The position numbers were made by a program, and so were the translations under genes. A DNA stretch of 7,245 nucleotides. Source: Anaerolineae bacterium (GTDB lineage Bacteria; Chloroflexota; Anaerolineae; SpSt-313). Below are positions 1 to 5,386 of the stretch, piece by piece. The stretch is from the NCBI GenBank assembly GCA_023511475.1, contig JAIMBM010000146.1, forward strand, positions 1-7,245. Reading direction: 5' to 3'. The notes under the pieces were generated by a model that made no database searches, was not told the DNA's origin, and saw only the letters and a list, made by a program, of their open reading frames with translations. Numbering within the stretch: the stretch's first letter is position 1; each line of letters begins with the position of its first letter.

Positions 1-1
1 G

Positions 2-640
2 CTCCGGGACCTCAAGGGGAAGAAGATCGCCTTCCTGCGGGGCAGCAGCGCCCACATCGGGCTCGTCACGGCCATCCAGAAGGCGGGCCTCGCCCCCGGC
101 GACGTCCAGATGGTCCACATGGACATCACCAACATGGTGCCGGCCTTCGCCAACAAGGACGTGGACGGCGCCTACGCCTGGGAGCCCTGGATCTCCAAGA
201 TGGAGGCCCTGGGCGGCCGGGTCCTCACGCGCACCCGGGACCTGGGACTGAACACCTCCGATCACTGGGTGGTGCGCGAGAAGTGGGCGAAGGCGAACCC
301 GGAAGGGATGCGCCGGCTGGTGCGCGTCGTGGACCTGGCCTACGAGGCCTTCACCCGGGACCGGAGCATCGCCATCCGGGCGACGGCGGAGAACCTGGGG
401 GTGAGCGAGGCGGTGGCCCGGCACATCGTGGACATCAACCCCGTGCTCTCGCTGCCGCAGGTGGTCGATCCCGGGTTCGAGCTCTCCCTGCTCCCGGCCC
501 CCGGCAACCCCGGCGCCGCGGGCATGATCCAGCAGGTGGGCGATTTCCTGCTCGCCCAGGGCATCATCAAGTCGCGGATCGACGGGAAGTGGGCGGTGGA
601 CGGCTCCTACGTGGCCGAGTACCTGAAGGCCAAGCGGTAG
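2..640 (+). CDS. ABC-type solute-binding protein (NMT1/SsuA/TauA-like), 5' end cut by window edge
   Basis: This is the C-terminal 212 residues of a periplasmic substrate-binding protein. The frame is open from the first bases of the window to TAG at 638-640, so the signal peptide and first lobe lie upstream. The first visible residues read LRDLKGKKIA followed by RGSSAH, the typical hinge segment of nitrate/sulfonate/taurine-type binding proteins. The AWEPW motif (about 177-191) is also characteristic: it lies where these proteins contact ligand in the second lobe. The family delivers small oxyanions, sulfonates, pyrimidine precursors or similar solutes to an ABC permease and ATPase; the substrate cannot be told from sequence. 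An internal ATG at 110 is not the start, because family homology continues upstream of it. No ABC permease or ATPase follows; a different transporter type (tctA) begins 43 bases downstream. Codons end almost only in G or C, as in the next two genes. Confidence 0.88.
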   Translation, partial: LRDLKGKKIAFLRGSSAHIGLVTAIQKAGLAPGDVQMVHMDITNMVPAFANKDVDGAYAWEPWISKMEALGGRVLTRTRDLGLNTSDHWVVREKWAKANPEGMRRLVRVVDLAYEAFTRDRSIAIRATAENLGVSEAVARHIVDINPVLSLPQVVDPGFELSLLPAPGNPGAAGMIQQVGDFLLAQGIIKSRIDGKWAVDGSYVAEYLKAKR

Positions 641-642
641 CC

Positions 643-684
643 CCGGTGGGCCGGCACCGGACCGCGCCGCCGGCGTCCCGGCGG
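643..684 (+). other. Two tandem GC-rich stem-loops between binding-protein gene and tctA
   Basis: The 43-base gap holds two perfect inverted repeats. The first is CCGGTG / CACCGG (643-648 and 655-660) with a 6-base loop. The second is CCGCCGG / CCGGCGG (667-673 and 678-684) with a 4-base loop, and its last base is the first G of the tctA GTG start. There is no T-run, so these do not look like a classic intrinsic terminator. Intercistronic hairpins after binding-protein genes are known to stabilise upstream mRNA and lower downstream expression; that role here is inference. In DNA of about 75% GC such short repeats also arise by chance. Confidence 0.4.
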
Positions 685-2198
685 TGACCGCCCTCGAAGG
701 CCTCGTCTACGGCTTCTCGGTGGCGCTGTCGCCCGCCAACCTGCTGGCCTGCGTGGCGGGCGTGCTCATCGGCACCGTCGTCGGCGTCCTGCCCGGGATC
801 GGCCCGATCGGGGCGATGGCGCTCCTGCTGCCCTCCACCTTCGCGCTGAGCCCCACCGCCGCGCTCATCATGTTCGCCGGCATCTACTACGGCGCGATGT
901 ACGGCGGCTCGACCACCTCCATCCTGGTCAACGTCCCCGGCGAGGCGGCCTCGGTCATCACGTGCCTGGACGGCTACCAGATGGCGCGCCGAGGCCGGGC
1001 CGGCGCGGCGCTGGCGGTGAGCGCCGTGGGCTCCTTCGTGGCCGGCACCCTCGGGGTCCTGGGGCTGGTCATCGTCGGTGGGTGGCTGGCGGAGACGGCG
1101 CTGCGGTTCGGTCCACCCGAGTACTTCGCCCTCACCGTGATGGGGCTGGCGGTGCTCTCCCGGCTCTCCGGCGGCTCCCTGGCGCGGTCCGCCCTGATGC
1201 TCGGGCTCGGCCTGGCCCTCGGCACCGTCGGCATGGAGCCGATGTCAGGAGTCAGCCGCTTCACCTTCGGCTCCGTCCAGCTCGCCCAGGGCATCGAGCT
1301 GGTCCCGGTGGCCATGGGGCTGTTCGGAATCGCCGAGATCCTCACCCTGGCCGAGACCCGCCGGGCCCTGCCGCGGGCCCACTCCGTGCGGCTCCGGGAG
1401 CTCCTGCCCACCCGGGAGGAGTGGCACCGCGCCCTGCCGGCGATGTTGCGGGGCTCCGGCCTGGGCTTCCTGGTCGGTCTCGTCCCCGGGCCCGCCGCCG
1501 TCCTCTCCACGTTCCTCTCCTACGCCGTCGAGCGCCGGCTCTCCCGGCGCCCGGAGACCTTCGGGCAGGGCGCCGTCGAAGGCGTGGCCGGCCCGGAGGC
1601 GGCCAACAACGGCGCCACCGCCGGCGCCCTCGTTCCGCTCCTGGTCCTGGGCGTGCCCTTCGCGCCGGCCACGGCGCTCCTGCTGGCCGCTCTGGTGATC
1701 CACGGCATCCAGCCCGGCCCGCTCCTGATCGCCCAGCACCCCGAGCTCTTCTTCGGCGTGGCCGCCAGCATGTACGTCGGGAACGCGATCCTGCTCGTCC
1801 TCAACCTGCCGCTGATCGGGATCTTCGTGAGCCTGCTGCGGCTGCCCCAGCACGTGCTCATCTCGCTCATCGTGCTGCTCTCCCTGGCCGGCACCTACTC
1901 GGTCAACAACAGCCTGCTCGACGTGTGGGTGCTCGTCCTCATGGGCATCCTCGGCTGGGCGCTGCGCAAGCTCGGCTTCGAGCCGGCGCTGATCGTGCTG
2001 GCGCTGGTGCTGGGCCCCATGATGGAGAAGACCCTGCGCCAGACCCTGTTCATGGCGCGGGGCGACCTCGGAGCCGTCCTCGCGCGGCCCCTCACCCTCG
2101 GGCTCCTGCTGGTGGGGCTCCTGGTCGTCGTGGCTCCTTCGGGGGTGCGGGCGGTGCGGTGGCTCTCGGCCGCCCGCGCCCCGGTCCGCGAACCCTGA
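684..2198 (+). CDS. tctA: Tripartite tricarboxylate transporter large membrane subunit TctA
   Basis: TctA is the 10-12 helix permease that, with the small membrane protein TctB and binding protein TctC, imports citrate-like or other carboxylates using an ion gradient. The 504-residue length is normal for the family. The N-terminus matches it well: GVLPGIGP at about residues 34-41, followed by IYYGAMYGGSTTSIL and the NVPGEAASV stretch. The second half repeats the theme with GLVPGPAAV, FLSYAVERRLS, an EGVAGPEAANN block (about residues 263-315) and many hydrophobic helices to the end. The start is GTG at 684, chosen because family similarity begins within a few residues of it. No clear Shine-Dalgarno is visible, since the upstream bases form a hairpin reaching the start codon. 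tctC follows after 20 bases, so the two are surely co-transcribed. No tctB is adjacent. Confidence 0.94.
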   Translation: MTALEGLVYGFSVALSPANLLACVAGVLIGTVVGVLPGIGPIGAMALLLPSTFALSPTAALIMFAGIYYGAMYGGSTTSILVNVPGEAASVITCLDGYQMARRGRAGAALAVSAVGSFVAGTLGVLGLVIVGGWLAETALRFGPPEYFALTVMGLAVLSRLSGGSLARSALMLGLGLALGTVGMEPMSGVSRFTFGSVQLAQGIELVPVAMGLFGIAEILTLAETRRALPRAHSVRLRELLPTREEWHRALPAMLRGSGLGFLVGLVPGPAAVLSTFLSYAVERRLSRRPETFGQGAVEGVAGPEAANNGATAGALVPLLVLGVPFAPATALLLAALVIHGIQPGPLLIAQHPELFFGVAASMYVGNAILLVLNLPLIGIFVSLLRLPQHVLISLIVLLSLAGTYSVNNSLLDVWVLVLMGILGWALRKLGFEPALIVLALVLGPMMEKTLRQTLFMARGDLGAVLARPLTLGLLLVGLLVVVAPSGVRAVRWLSAARAPVREP

Positions 2199-2206
2199 CG
2201 CAAGAC

Positions 2207-2212
2207 AGGAGG
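2207..2212 (+). promoter_or_regulatory. Ribosome binding site for tctC
   Basis: A perfect AGGAGG lies 6 bases before the ATG at 2219. It fixes the tctC start inside a much longer open frame that begins at 962 and is only a shadow of tctA. It is the only strong Shine-Dalgarno in the left segment. Confidence 0.85.
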
Positions 2213-2218
2213 ACACCG

Positions 2219-3664
2219 ATGGCTCGTCTCCGGCGCTTCCGGCTCATCGCCCTGCTGACCCTGCTCGCAGCCCCGTCGTCCGCCGCTGCGGCCTATCCCG
2301 AACGGGGCGTCACCCTGATCTGCCCCTTCCCGGCCGGCGGGGCCATGGACATCGTGGCCCGCCACCTGGTCGAGGCGCTGAAACCCCACTTCCCGGCGCC
2401 GGTCACGGTCGTCAACCGGCCCGGCGCCGCCGGCACCATCGGCAACTCGGAGGTCGTCCAGGCCCGGCCCGACGGCTACACGATCGGCATCAGCGCGGTG
2501 GCCGTGCTCACGGTGCAGCCGCACCGCACCGACCTGCCCTACAAGGGCCCCGACACCTACGAGCCCATCATCAAGCTGGTGAACCTGCCCATCGTCTTCG
2601 CGGTCCGGGCCGACAGCCCGGCCCGGACGATGCGGGACTTCCTCGAGATGGCGCGGAACGCGCCGGGCAAGCTGCGGGTGGGCAGCCCGGGGCTGGGGAC
2701 GATCCTCCACCTCAACCTCGAGATGCTCAAGCGGGAGGCCCGGGTGGACCTGACCCACGTGCCGTTCGCCGGCGGCGCCGAGAGCGTCCCCGCTCTCCTC
2801 GGCGGCCACATCGACGGCCTCAACGCCCATCCCTCGGAGATCCTGCCCCATGTCCAGGCTGGCAAGGCCCGCGTGCTGGCCGTGTACCAGGAGCAGCGCA
2901 ACCGTCTGTTCCCCGACGCCCCGACCTTCCGCGAGCTGGGCTACGACATCACGCTCGGGGTCTACTACCTGCTCATCGCGCCCCGGGGCACGCCAGCGGC
3001 CGTGCTGCAAACCCTCCACGACGCCGCCCGGAAGGCCCTGGACGATCCGGCCTTCGTCCGCCAGAGCGGCGCGTCGCCCCGCGAGCGAGGCGTGGCGTTT
3101 CACGCGTTCATGCAGCGAGCGCCTATCCAACCTTACGCGAACCCGGATGACGTGAGGCGCGCGGCGCAGGCGCTCTTGGAGCAGGGGCTTCTGGACGAGC
3201 GCATGGCGTCCGCACTTGATCCCGACGACGTCCTTGCGTTCTTCGCTTCTCCATTGGGGCGCCGCGTCCTCGCGGCGGGCGAGGTGTACCGCGAGCAGCC
3301 GTTCTTCTACCGACTGGATGTGCGTGCGGGTGACGTGCAGGCGCCGGTGGTGGTCCAGGGCGTGATCGACTGCTTGATTCGGGATGCGCGCGGATATGCT
3401 GTGATCGACTACAAGACGGATCAGGTGCGGGATGCGACCGATCTCGACCGGTTGGTGCGGGCGTATGAACCTCAGGTCGCGACATACGCGGCGGCGGTCC
3501 GGGAGGCGGTTGGGGCGGAGCCAGAGGTGTATCTGTACTTCGTGCACGCGAGAGAAGCTCGTGCGACCGTGCCAAGTCCGCTGGGGACCAGGTTGGAGCA
3601 ATGGGCGCAGCGCACGGCGAGCGGATTCCCTCTTTCACCTGACTTAGGCATGAAGAGGGTGTAG
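2219..3664 (+). CDS. tctC: Chimeric ORF: TctC binding protein (C-terminus lost) joined in frame to AddA nuclease domain
   Basis: The 481-codon frame begins as a Bug/TctC periplasmic binding protein. Residues 1-25 are a signal peptide (RLRRFR, a hydrophobic core, then SAAAA), and the mature part starts near YPERGV. Family hallmarks follow: PFPAGGAMDIVAR, VVNRPGAAGTIG, ARPDGYTIG, a KLRVGSPGLGT stretch, VPFAGGAESVPALLGGHID and the late LDDPAFV (about residues 274-280). TctC proteins usually run to about 320-330 residues, but here similarity stops near residue 284-287 (SGASP). From RERGVAFHAF (about 288 on) the protein is the end of AddA, described separately. A signal-peptide-bearing solute binder fused to a cytoplasmic DNA nuclease makes no obvious biological sense. 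I read tctC as truncated by a chimeric join rather than as a true fusion protein. The start at 2219 is secure; calls for each half are strong, the reality of the fusion is doubtful. Confidence 0.8.
   Translation: MARLRRFRLIALLTLLAAPSSAAAAYPERGVTLICPFPAGGAMDIVARHLVEALKPHFPAPVTVVNRPGAAGTIGNSEVVQARPDGYTIGISAVAVLTVQPHRTDLPYKGPDTYEPIIKLVNLPIVFAVRADSPARTMRDFLEMARNAPGKLRVGSPGLGTILHLNLEMLKREARVDLTHVPFAGGAESVPALLGGHIDGLNAHPSEILPHVQAGKARVLAVYQEQRNRLFPDAPTFRELGYDITLGVYYLLIAPRGTPAAVLQTLHDAARKALDDPAFVRQSGASPRERGVAFHAFMQRAPIQPYANPDDVRRAAQALLEQGLLDERMASALDPDDVLAFFASPLGRRVLAAGEVYREQPFFYRLDVRAGDVQAPVVVQGVIDCLIRDARGYAVIDYKTDQVRDATDLDRLVRAYEPQVATYAAAVREAVGAEPEVYLYFVHAREARATVPSPLGTRLEQWAQRTASGFPLSPDLGMKRV
3062..3088. 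other. Junction between two dissimilar DNA segments
   Basis: Protein similarity switches from TctC to AddA within these bases, codons for QSGASPRER. Up to GAG at 3083-3085 essentially every codon ends in G or C. From CGA at 3086 on, codons such as TTT, CCT, CAA and GAT become common. Sampled GC falls from 72-78% to 57-67%. No direct repeat, inverted repeat, insertion sequence end or attachment-site-like sequence is visible. The exact breakpoint cannot be set because the local sequence is GC-rich and compatible with both sides. Confidence 0.75.
3080..3664 (+). CDS. addA: AddA (ATP-dependent helicase/nuclease subunit A), C-terminal nuclease domain only
   Basis: AddA pairs with AddB in Gram-positive bacteria to resect double-strand breaks up to Chi, doing the job of RecBCD. 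Only the last ~194 residues of a protein that is normally about 1200 long are present: the RecB-like PD-(D/E)xK nuclease domain. All expected motifs are visible, numbered in the joined frame: GVAFH with His295, YREQPF with Glu359, VQGVID with Asp384, VIDYKTD with Asp397 and Lys399, and YEPQVATY with Gln419 and Tyr423. FFASPLGRR and VYLYFVHA are further typical AddA segments. The nuclease site therefore looks intact, but the UvrD-like helicase part and addB are absent, so this is a 3' fragment. The left boundary is approximate (join within about 3060-3090). The stop is TAG at 3662-3664. Codons become more mixed in the third position than upstream. Confidence 0.88.
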   Translation, partial: RERGVAFHAFMQRAPIQPYANPDDVRRAAQALLEQGLLDERMASALDPDDVLAFFASPLGRRVLAAGEVYREQPFFYRLDVRAGDVQAPVVVQGVIDCLIRDARGYAVIDYKTDQVRDATDLDRLVRAYEPQVATYAAAVREAVGAEPEVYLYFVHAREARATVPSPLGTRLEQWAQRTASGFPLSPDLGMKRV

Positions 3665-3673
3665 CACCACACA

Positions 3674-3702
3674 TTGATCCTTTTTCCTGCCTCCGATATA
3701 GT
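3674..3702 (+). promoter_or_regulatory. Sigma-A-type promoter for the small membrane protein gene
   Basis: A TTGATC -35 box (3674-3679) and a TATAGT -10 box (3697-3702) are separated by exactly 17 bases. They match the housekeeping consensus at 4 of 6 and 5 of 6 positions. It starts 9 bases after the addA stop and 48 bases before the next gene's start, so transcription would begin near 3709. It gives the membrane protein gene independent expression from addA. Confidence 0.7.
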
Positions 3703-3707
3703 CAGGA

Positions 3708-3723
3708 GAGAGCGACAGCTCTC
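3708..3723 (+). promoter_or_regulatory. Small perfect dyad at the predicted transcription start
   Basis: GAGAGC and GCTCTC (3708-3713, 3718-3723) form a perfect 6-bp stem with a GACA loop. It begins 5 bases after the -10 box, exactly where transcription should start. It could be an operator half-site pair or a 5' stem-loop protecting the mRNA. At this length it may also be chance. Confidence 0.35.
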
Positions 3724-3750
3724 AATCCAGTCGGGGATAGGGGGATATGC

Positions 3751-4242
3751 ATGGCGGCTTCGCCCCAGACGATGGCTTTGGCTCTCGGCATCATCCTGAT
3801 TTCCTTGGTTGTCGTCGGCGTGCCAATCTACGTCTACGCGTCCATCGTCTTTTATCGGGTGTTGAAGAAGACGGGCGTCAGCAAGCCTTGGGCGGCCTGG
3901 ATACCGTTCTACAACAGCATCAAGATGCTGAACGCCATCGGCATGCGCGGGTGGTGGATCTTGCTTCCGACTGCCATCTCGCTCGTCGGATTGGCCGTCT
4001 CACGTCCGGGGCCAGGCCACACGTTCACGTGGGTGACCATCATCGCGTCGACCCTTTCGGGCGTCATTTTGGCGGTGTGGTTCGCCAAGCTGTTTCGCGG
4101 ATTTGCGATGAGCCCAGTCTACGCGTACTTTTACGCGGGCGTCGGCATTCCCGTCCTGAACATCCTCTGCATCATCGTCGTCTTTGTGGGCCTTTCCCTC
4201 ATCGCTTTCCGGAAGGACGTGGTGTGGTGGGGCGTGCGGTGA
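3751..4242 (+). CDS. Small four-helix membrane protein, DUF5684-like
   Basis: The protein has 163 residues and no known function. Four hydrophobic segments are visible at about residues 9-33, 66-84, 93-112 and 130-152. Between the first two lies a conserved-looking loop, YRVLKKTGVSKPWAAWIPFYN followed by GMRGWWIL when read in two parts. This 'xxxAGxxxWxxxIPxYN ... GxxGWW' pattern is what I remember for DUF5684-type proteins, which occur in many bacteria, sometimes beside signal peptidase or secretion genes. The family call rests on memory of that pattern only. The ATG at 3751 is preferred over an overlapping ATG at 3747 in another frame, because AGGGGG (3739-3744) sits 6 bases ahead and only this frame encodes plausible membrane helices. 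It has its own promoter and faces the minus-strand endopeptidase gene across a terminator zone. It probably resides in the cytoplasmic membrane. Confidence 0.85.
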   Translation: MAASPQTMALALGIILISLVVVGVPIYVYASIVFYRVLKKTGVSKPWAAWIPFYNSIKMLNAIGMRGWWILLPTAISLVGLAVSRPGPGHTFTWVTIIASTLSGVILAVWFAKLFRGFAMSPVYAYFYAGVGIPVLNILCIIVVFVGLSLIAFRKDVVWWGVR

Positions 4243-4243
4243 C

Positions 4244-4278
4244 GAAAGGGTGCCAGCGCCCTTTCCCCGCATGCGGGG
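4244..4278. terminator. Overlapping hairpins after the membrane protein gene
   Basis: GAAAGGG / CCCTTTC (4244-4250, 4259-4265) makes a 7-bp stem starting right after the TGA of the membrane protein gene. It is followed at once by a perfect 14-base palindrome CCCCGCATGCGGGG (4265-4278). The two structures share one base and could compete. No T-run follows, so intrinsic termination is possible but not textbook. Confidence 0.4.
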
Positions 4279-4285
4279 ACGCGGA

Positions 4286-4316
4286 GGGCGGCCGAGGCCA
4301 AGTGCCCCGGCCGCCC
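4286..4316. terminator. Strong GC hairpin between convergent genes, possible bidirectional terminator
   Basis: GGGCGGCCG (4286-4294) and CGGCCGCCC (4308-4316) pair as a perfect 9-bp all-GC stem with a 13-base loop. It lies 8 bases beyond the stop of the minus-strand endopeptidase gene and 43 bases beyond that of the plus-strand membrane protein. Its place between convergent genes suggests termination for both. The flank on the plus side (GGTTGGTTTC) is only mildly T-rich and the minus side has no T-run. Confidence 0.5.
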
Positions 4317-4324
4317 GGTTGGTT

Positions 4325-5224
4325 TCAGGATCCGATCACGTCTCGCGCCCCATAGAAGTGGGAGACATAGTACGGATTTTGAAACACGTTTTGCACAATG
4401 ACCACGCCTTCGCCGTTGTGGGCGGACGAGGACTCAATCATCGCCCCGTTGCCCGTGTAAATGCCCACGTGCGTCACGTGGTTGGGATACAGCGAAGCGT
4501 AACTGTCTGTGTCGGTGAAGAAGAGAAGATCGCCAGGCTGGAGGTTGGATGGGCTGACGGGTGTCCCGACCGTGGCCTGATCGTGCGACTCTCTCGGCAG
4601 TTGGATTCCGAAGTGTCCGAAGACATATTCGACGAAACCGGAGCAGTCAAAGCCTGTCTTCGGCGAGTCACCGCCCCAGCAGTACGGCGTGCCGAGGAAC
4701 GACTTCGCGTATGTCAGAATCTCCTGGGGAAGCTGTGCTCGGTTACCTTGGGTCTGTGTGGAGGCGGGTTGACCTGCACTGGCTGAGGTTCCGCCTGCAG
4801 TCACGGTGCCGCTCGCCGGAGGAGGTGCGGTGGTGCTGGCCGCGGAAATGGGCAGATACAGCGTCTGGCCGACGAGGAGATCCAACGGCTGAATCCCCGG
4901 GTTCGCTTTGAGGATGGCCGATGGCGTGAGGTGGTGCGCCTTGGCGATGAGATAGACGGTGTCGCCTGGCTGGACCGTGTAGGTTGTGGGCAGCGCAACT
5001 TTCTGCCCTGCGGCAATCTCGTTCGGATTGGGCAACTGGGGATTGGCGAGTTCCAAAGCCGTGAGCGGTAGGTGGTGGGCTTCAGCGATACGATATAGCG
5101 TATCACCTTGGCGAACCGTGTACGTGGCGGGCTGGTTTTCGGTGGCCGCGAAAACTGTGGTGTAGCCAAGCGCGGCGAAGCTGAGCGTCAGGGTGGTGAA
5201 CATCCAGGCGCTCGGTCGTCTCAT
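4325..5224 (-). CDS. Secreted LysM-LysM-NlpC/P60 cell-wall endopeptidase
   Basis: This 299-residue protein would be exported and cut peptide cross-bridges in peptidoglycan (gamma-D-glutamyl-diamino acid endopeptidase type), acting in growth, separation or spore wall turnover. Residues 1-27 are a signal peptide (MRRPSAW, hydrophobic core, VFAA). Two LysM carbohydrate-binding repeats follow, YTVRQGDTLYRIAEAHHL (about 34-78) and YTVQPGDTVYLIAKAHHL (about 81-124), then a Pro/Thr/Ser/Ala/Gly/Gln linker (about 127-162). The C-terminal NlpC/P60 domain shows catalytic Cys in FDCSGF (about 193), His in THVGIY (about 251), and the typical PYCWGG, LPRESHDQ, LQPGDLLFF and FYGAR segments. The frame is open to 5380, but the start at 5224 is preferred: it gives a proper signal peptide and has GAGAGG 9 bases upstream. 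Two alternative ATGs (5233, 5380) lack well-spaced sites. A long inverted repeat lies immediately upstream. Confidence 0.93.
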   Translation of the reverse strand: MRRPSAWMFTTLTLSFAALGYTTVFAATENQPATYTVRQGDTLYRIAEAHHLPLTALELANPQLPNPNEIAAGQKVALPTTYTVQPGDTVYLIAKAHHLTPSAILKANPGIQPLDLLVGQTLYLPISAASTTAPPPASGTVTAGGTSASAGQPASTQTQGNRAQLPQEILTYAKSFLGTPYCWGGDSPKTGFDCSGFVEYVFGHFGIQLPRESHDQATVGTPVSPSNLQPGDLLFFTDTDSYASLYPNHVTHVGIYTGNGAMIESSSAHNGEGVVIVQNVFQNPYYVSHFYGARDVIGS

Positions 5225-5236
5225 GCTCTCCATCCT

Positions 5237-5274
5237 CTCGAAATCGAAGGTTTTGGACAAATTTCGATTTCGAG
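5237..5274 (-). promoter_or_regulatory. Perfect 12-bp inverted repeat abutting the endopeptidase ribosome binding site
   Basis: CTCGAAATCGAA (5237-5248) and TTCGATTTCGAG (5263-5274) pair perfectly around a 14-base spacer. On the minus-strand transcript the 3' arm ends in CGAG, and the last bases of that arm form part of the GAGAGG ribosome binding site. The structure could hide the site from ribosomes, or the DNA dyad could be an operator for a dimeric regulator. A perfect 12-bp match with mixed base content is unlikely by chance, unlike the short GC hairpins elsewhere in the window. Confidence 0.7.
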
Positions 5275-5347
5275 GTGGACGCGGAGACTCCTTTATGTAA
5301 ATGAAACCAGAGAAAAAGCATCCATCACAATTTATCCCAGAATCCAT

Positions 5348-5373
5348 GCGCCGGTCTCTCCCGATCCCGGCGC
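5348..5373 (-). terminator. Hairpin after galU, possible terminator or attenuator
   Basis: GCGCCGG and CCGGCGC (5348-5354, 5367-5373) form a 7-bp stem with a 12-base loop, beginning 13 bases after the galU stop on the minus strand. The next bases on that strand are not T-rich; a CTTTTTC stretch comes only about 30 bases later. It may reduce read-through into the endopeptidase gene. I found no convincing promoter for that gene between here and its start. Confidence 0.4.
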
Positions 5374-5386
5374 TAGGCATCCGAAC

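Noticed and set aside
962..2218. Long upstream extension of the tctC frame, making a 900-codon ORF
   Set aside because: It is a +1 shadow of tctA, rich in Arg, Pro, Ala and Gly with no family resemblance. A perfect AGGAGG and a signal peptide place the real start at 2219.
1895..3601. 568-codon minus-strand ORF running across the segment junction
   Set aside because: It is antisense to tctA, tctC and addA, has skewed composition, and shows no motifs. Long antisense frames are expected in DNA this GC-rich.
3658..3685. GGTG-TAG-CACC mini-hairpin over the addA stop followed by a T-run
   Set aside because: The stem is only 4 bp and the T-run comes 12 bases later, inside the promoter spacer. Too weak to call a terminator.
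5262..5292. Sigma-H-like AGGAGT with GAAAT spacing upstream of the endopeptidase
   Set aside because: The match is partial in both boxes and overlaps the inverted repeat. It cannot be separated from chance.
5225..5380. N-terminal extension of the endopeptidase to an ATG at 5380
   Set aside because: It would bury the signal peptide behind about 50 unrelated residues and run through the inverted repeat and the galU hairpin. The ATG at 5224 has a spaced ribosome binding site and a normal signal peptide.
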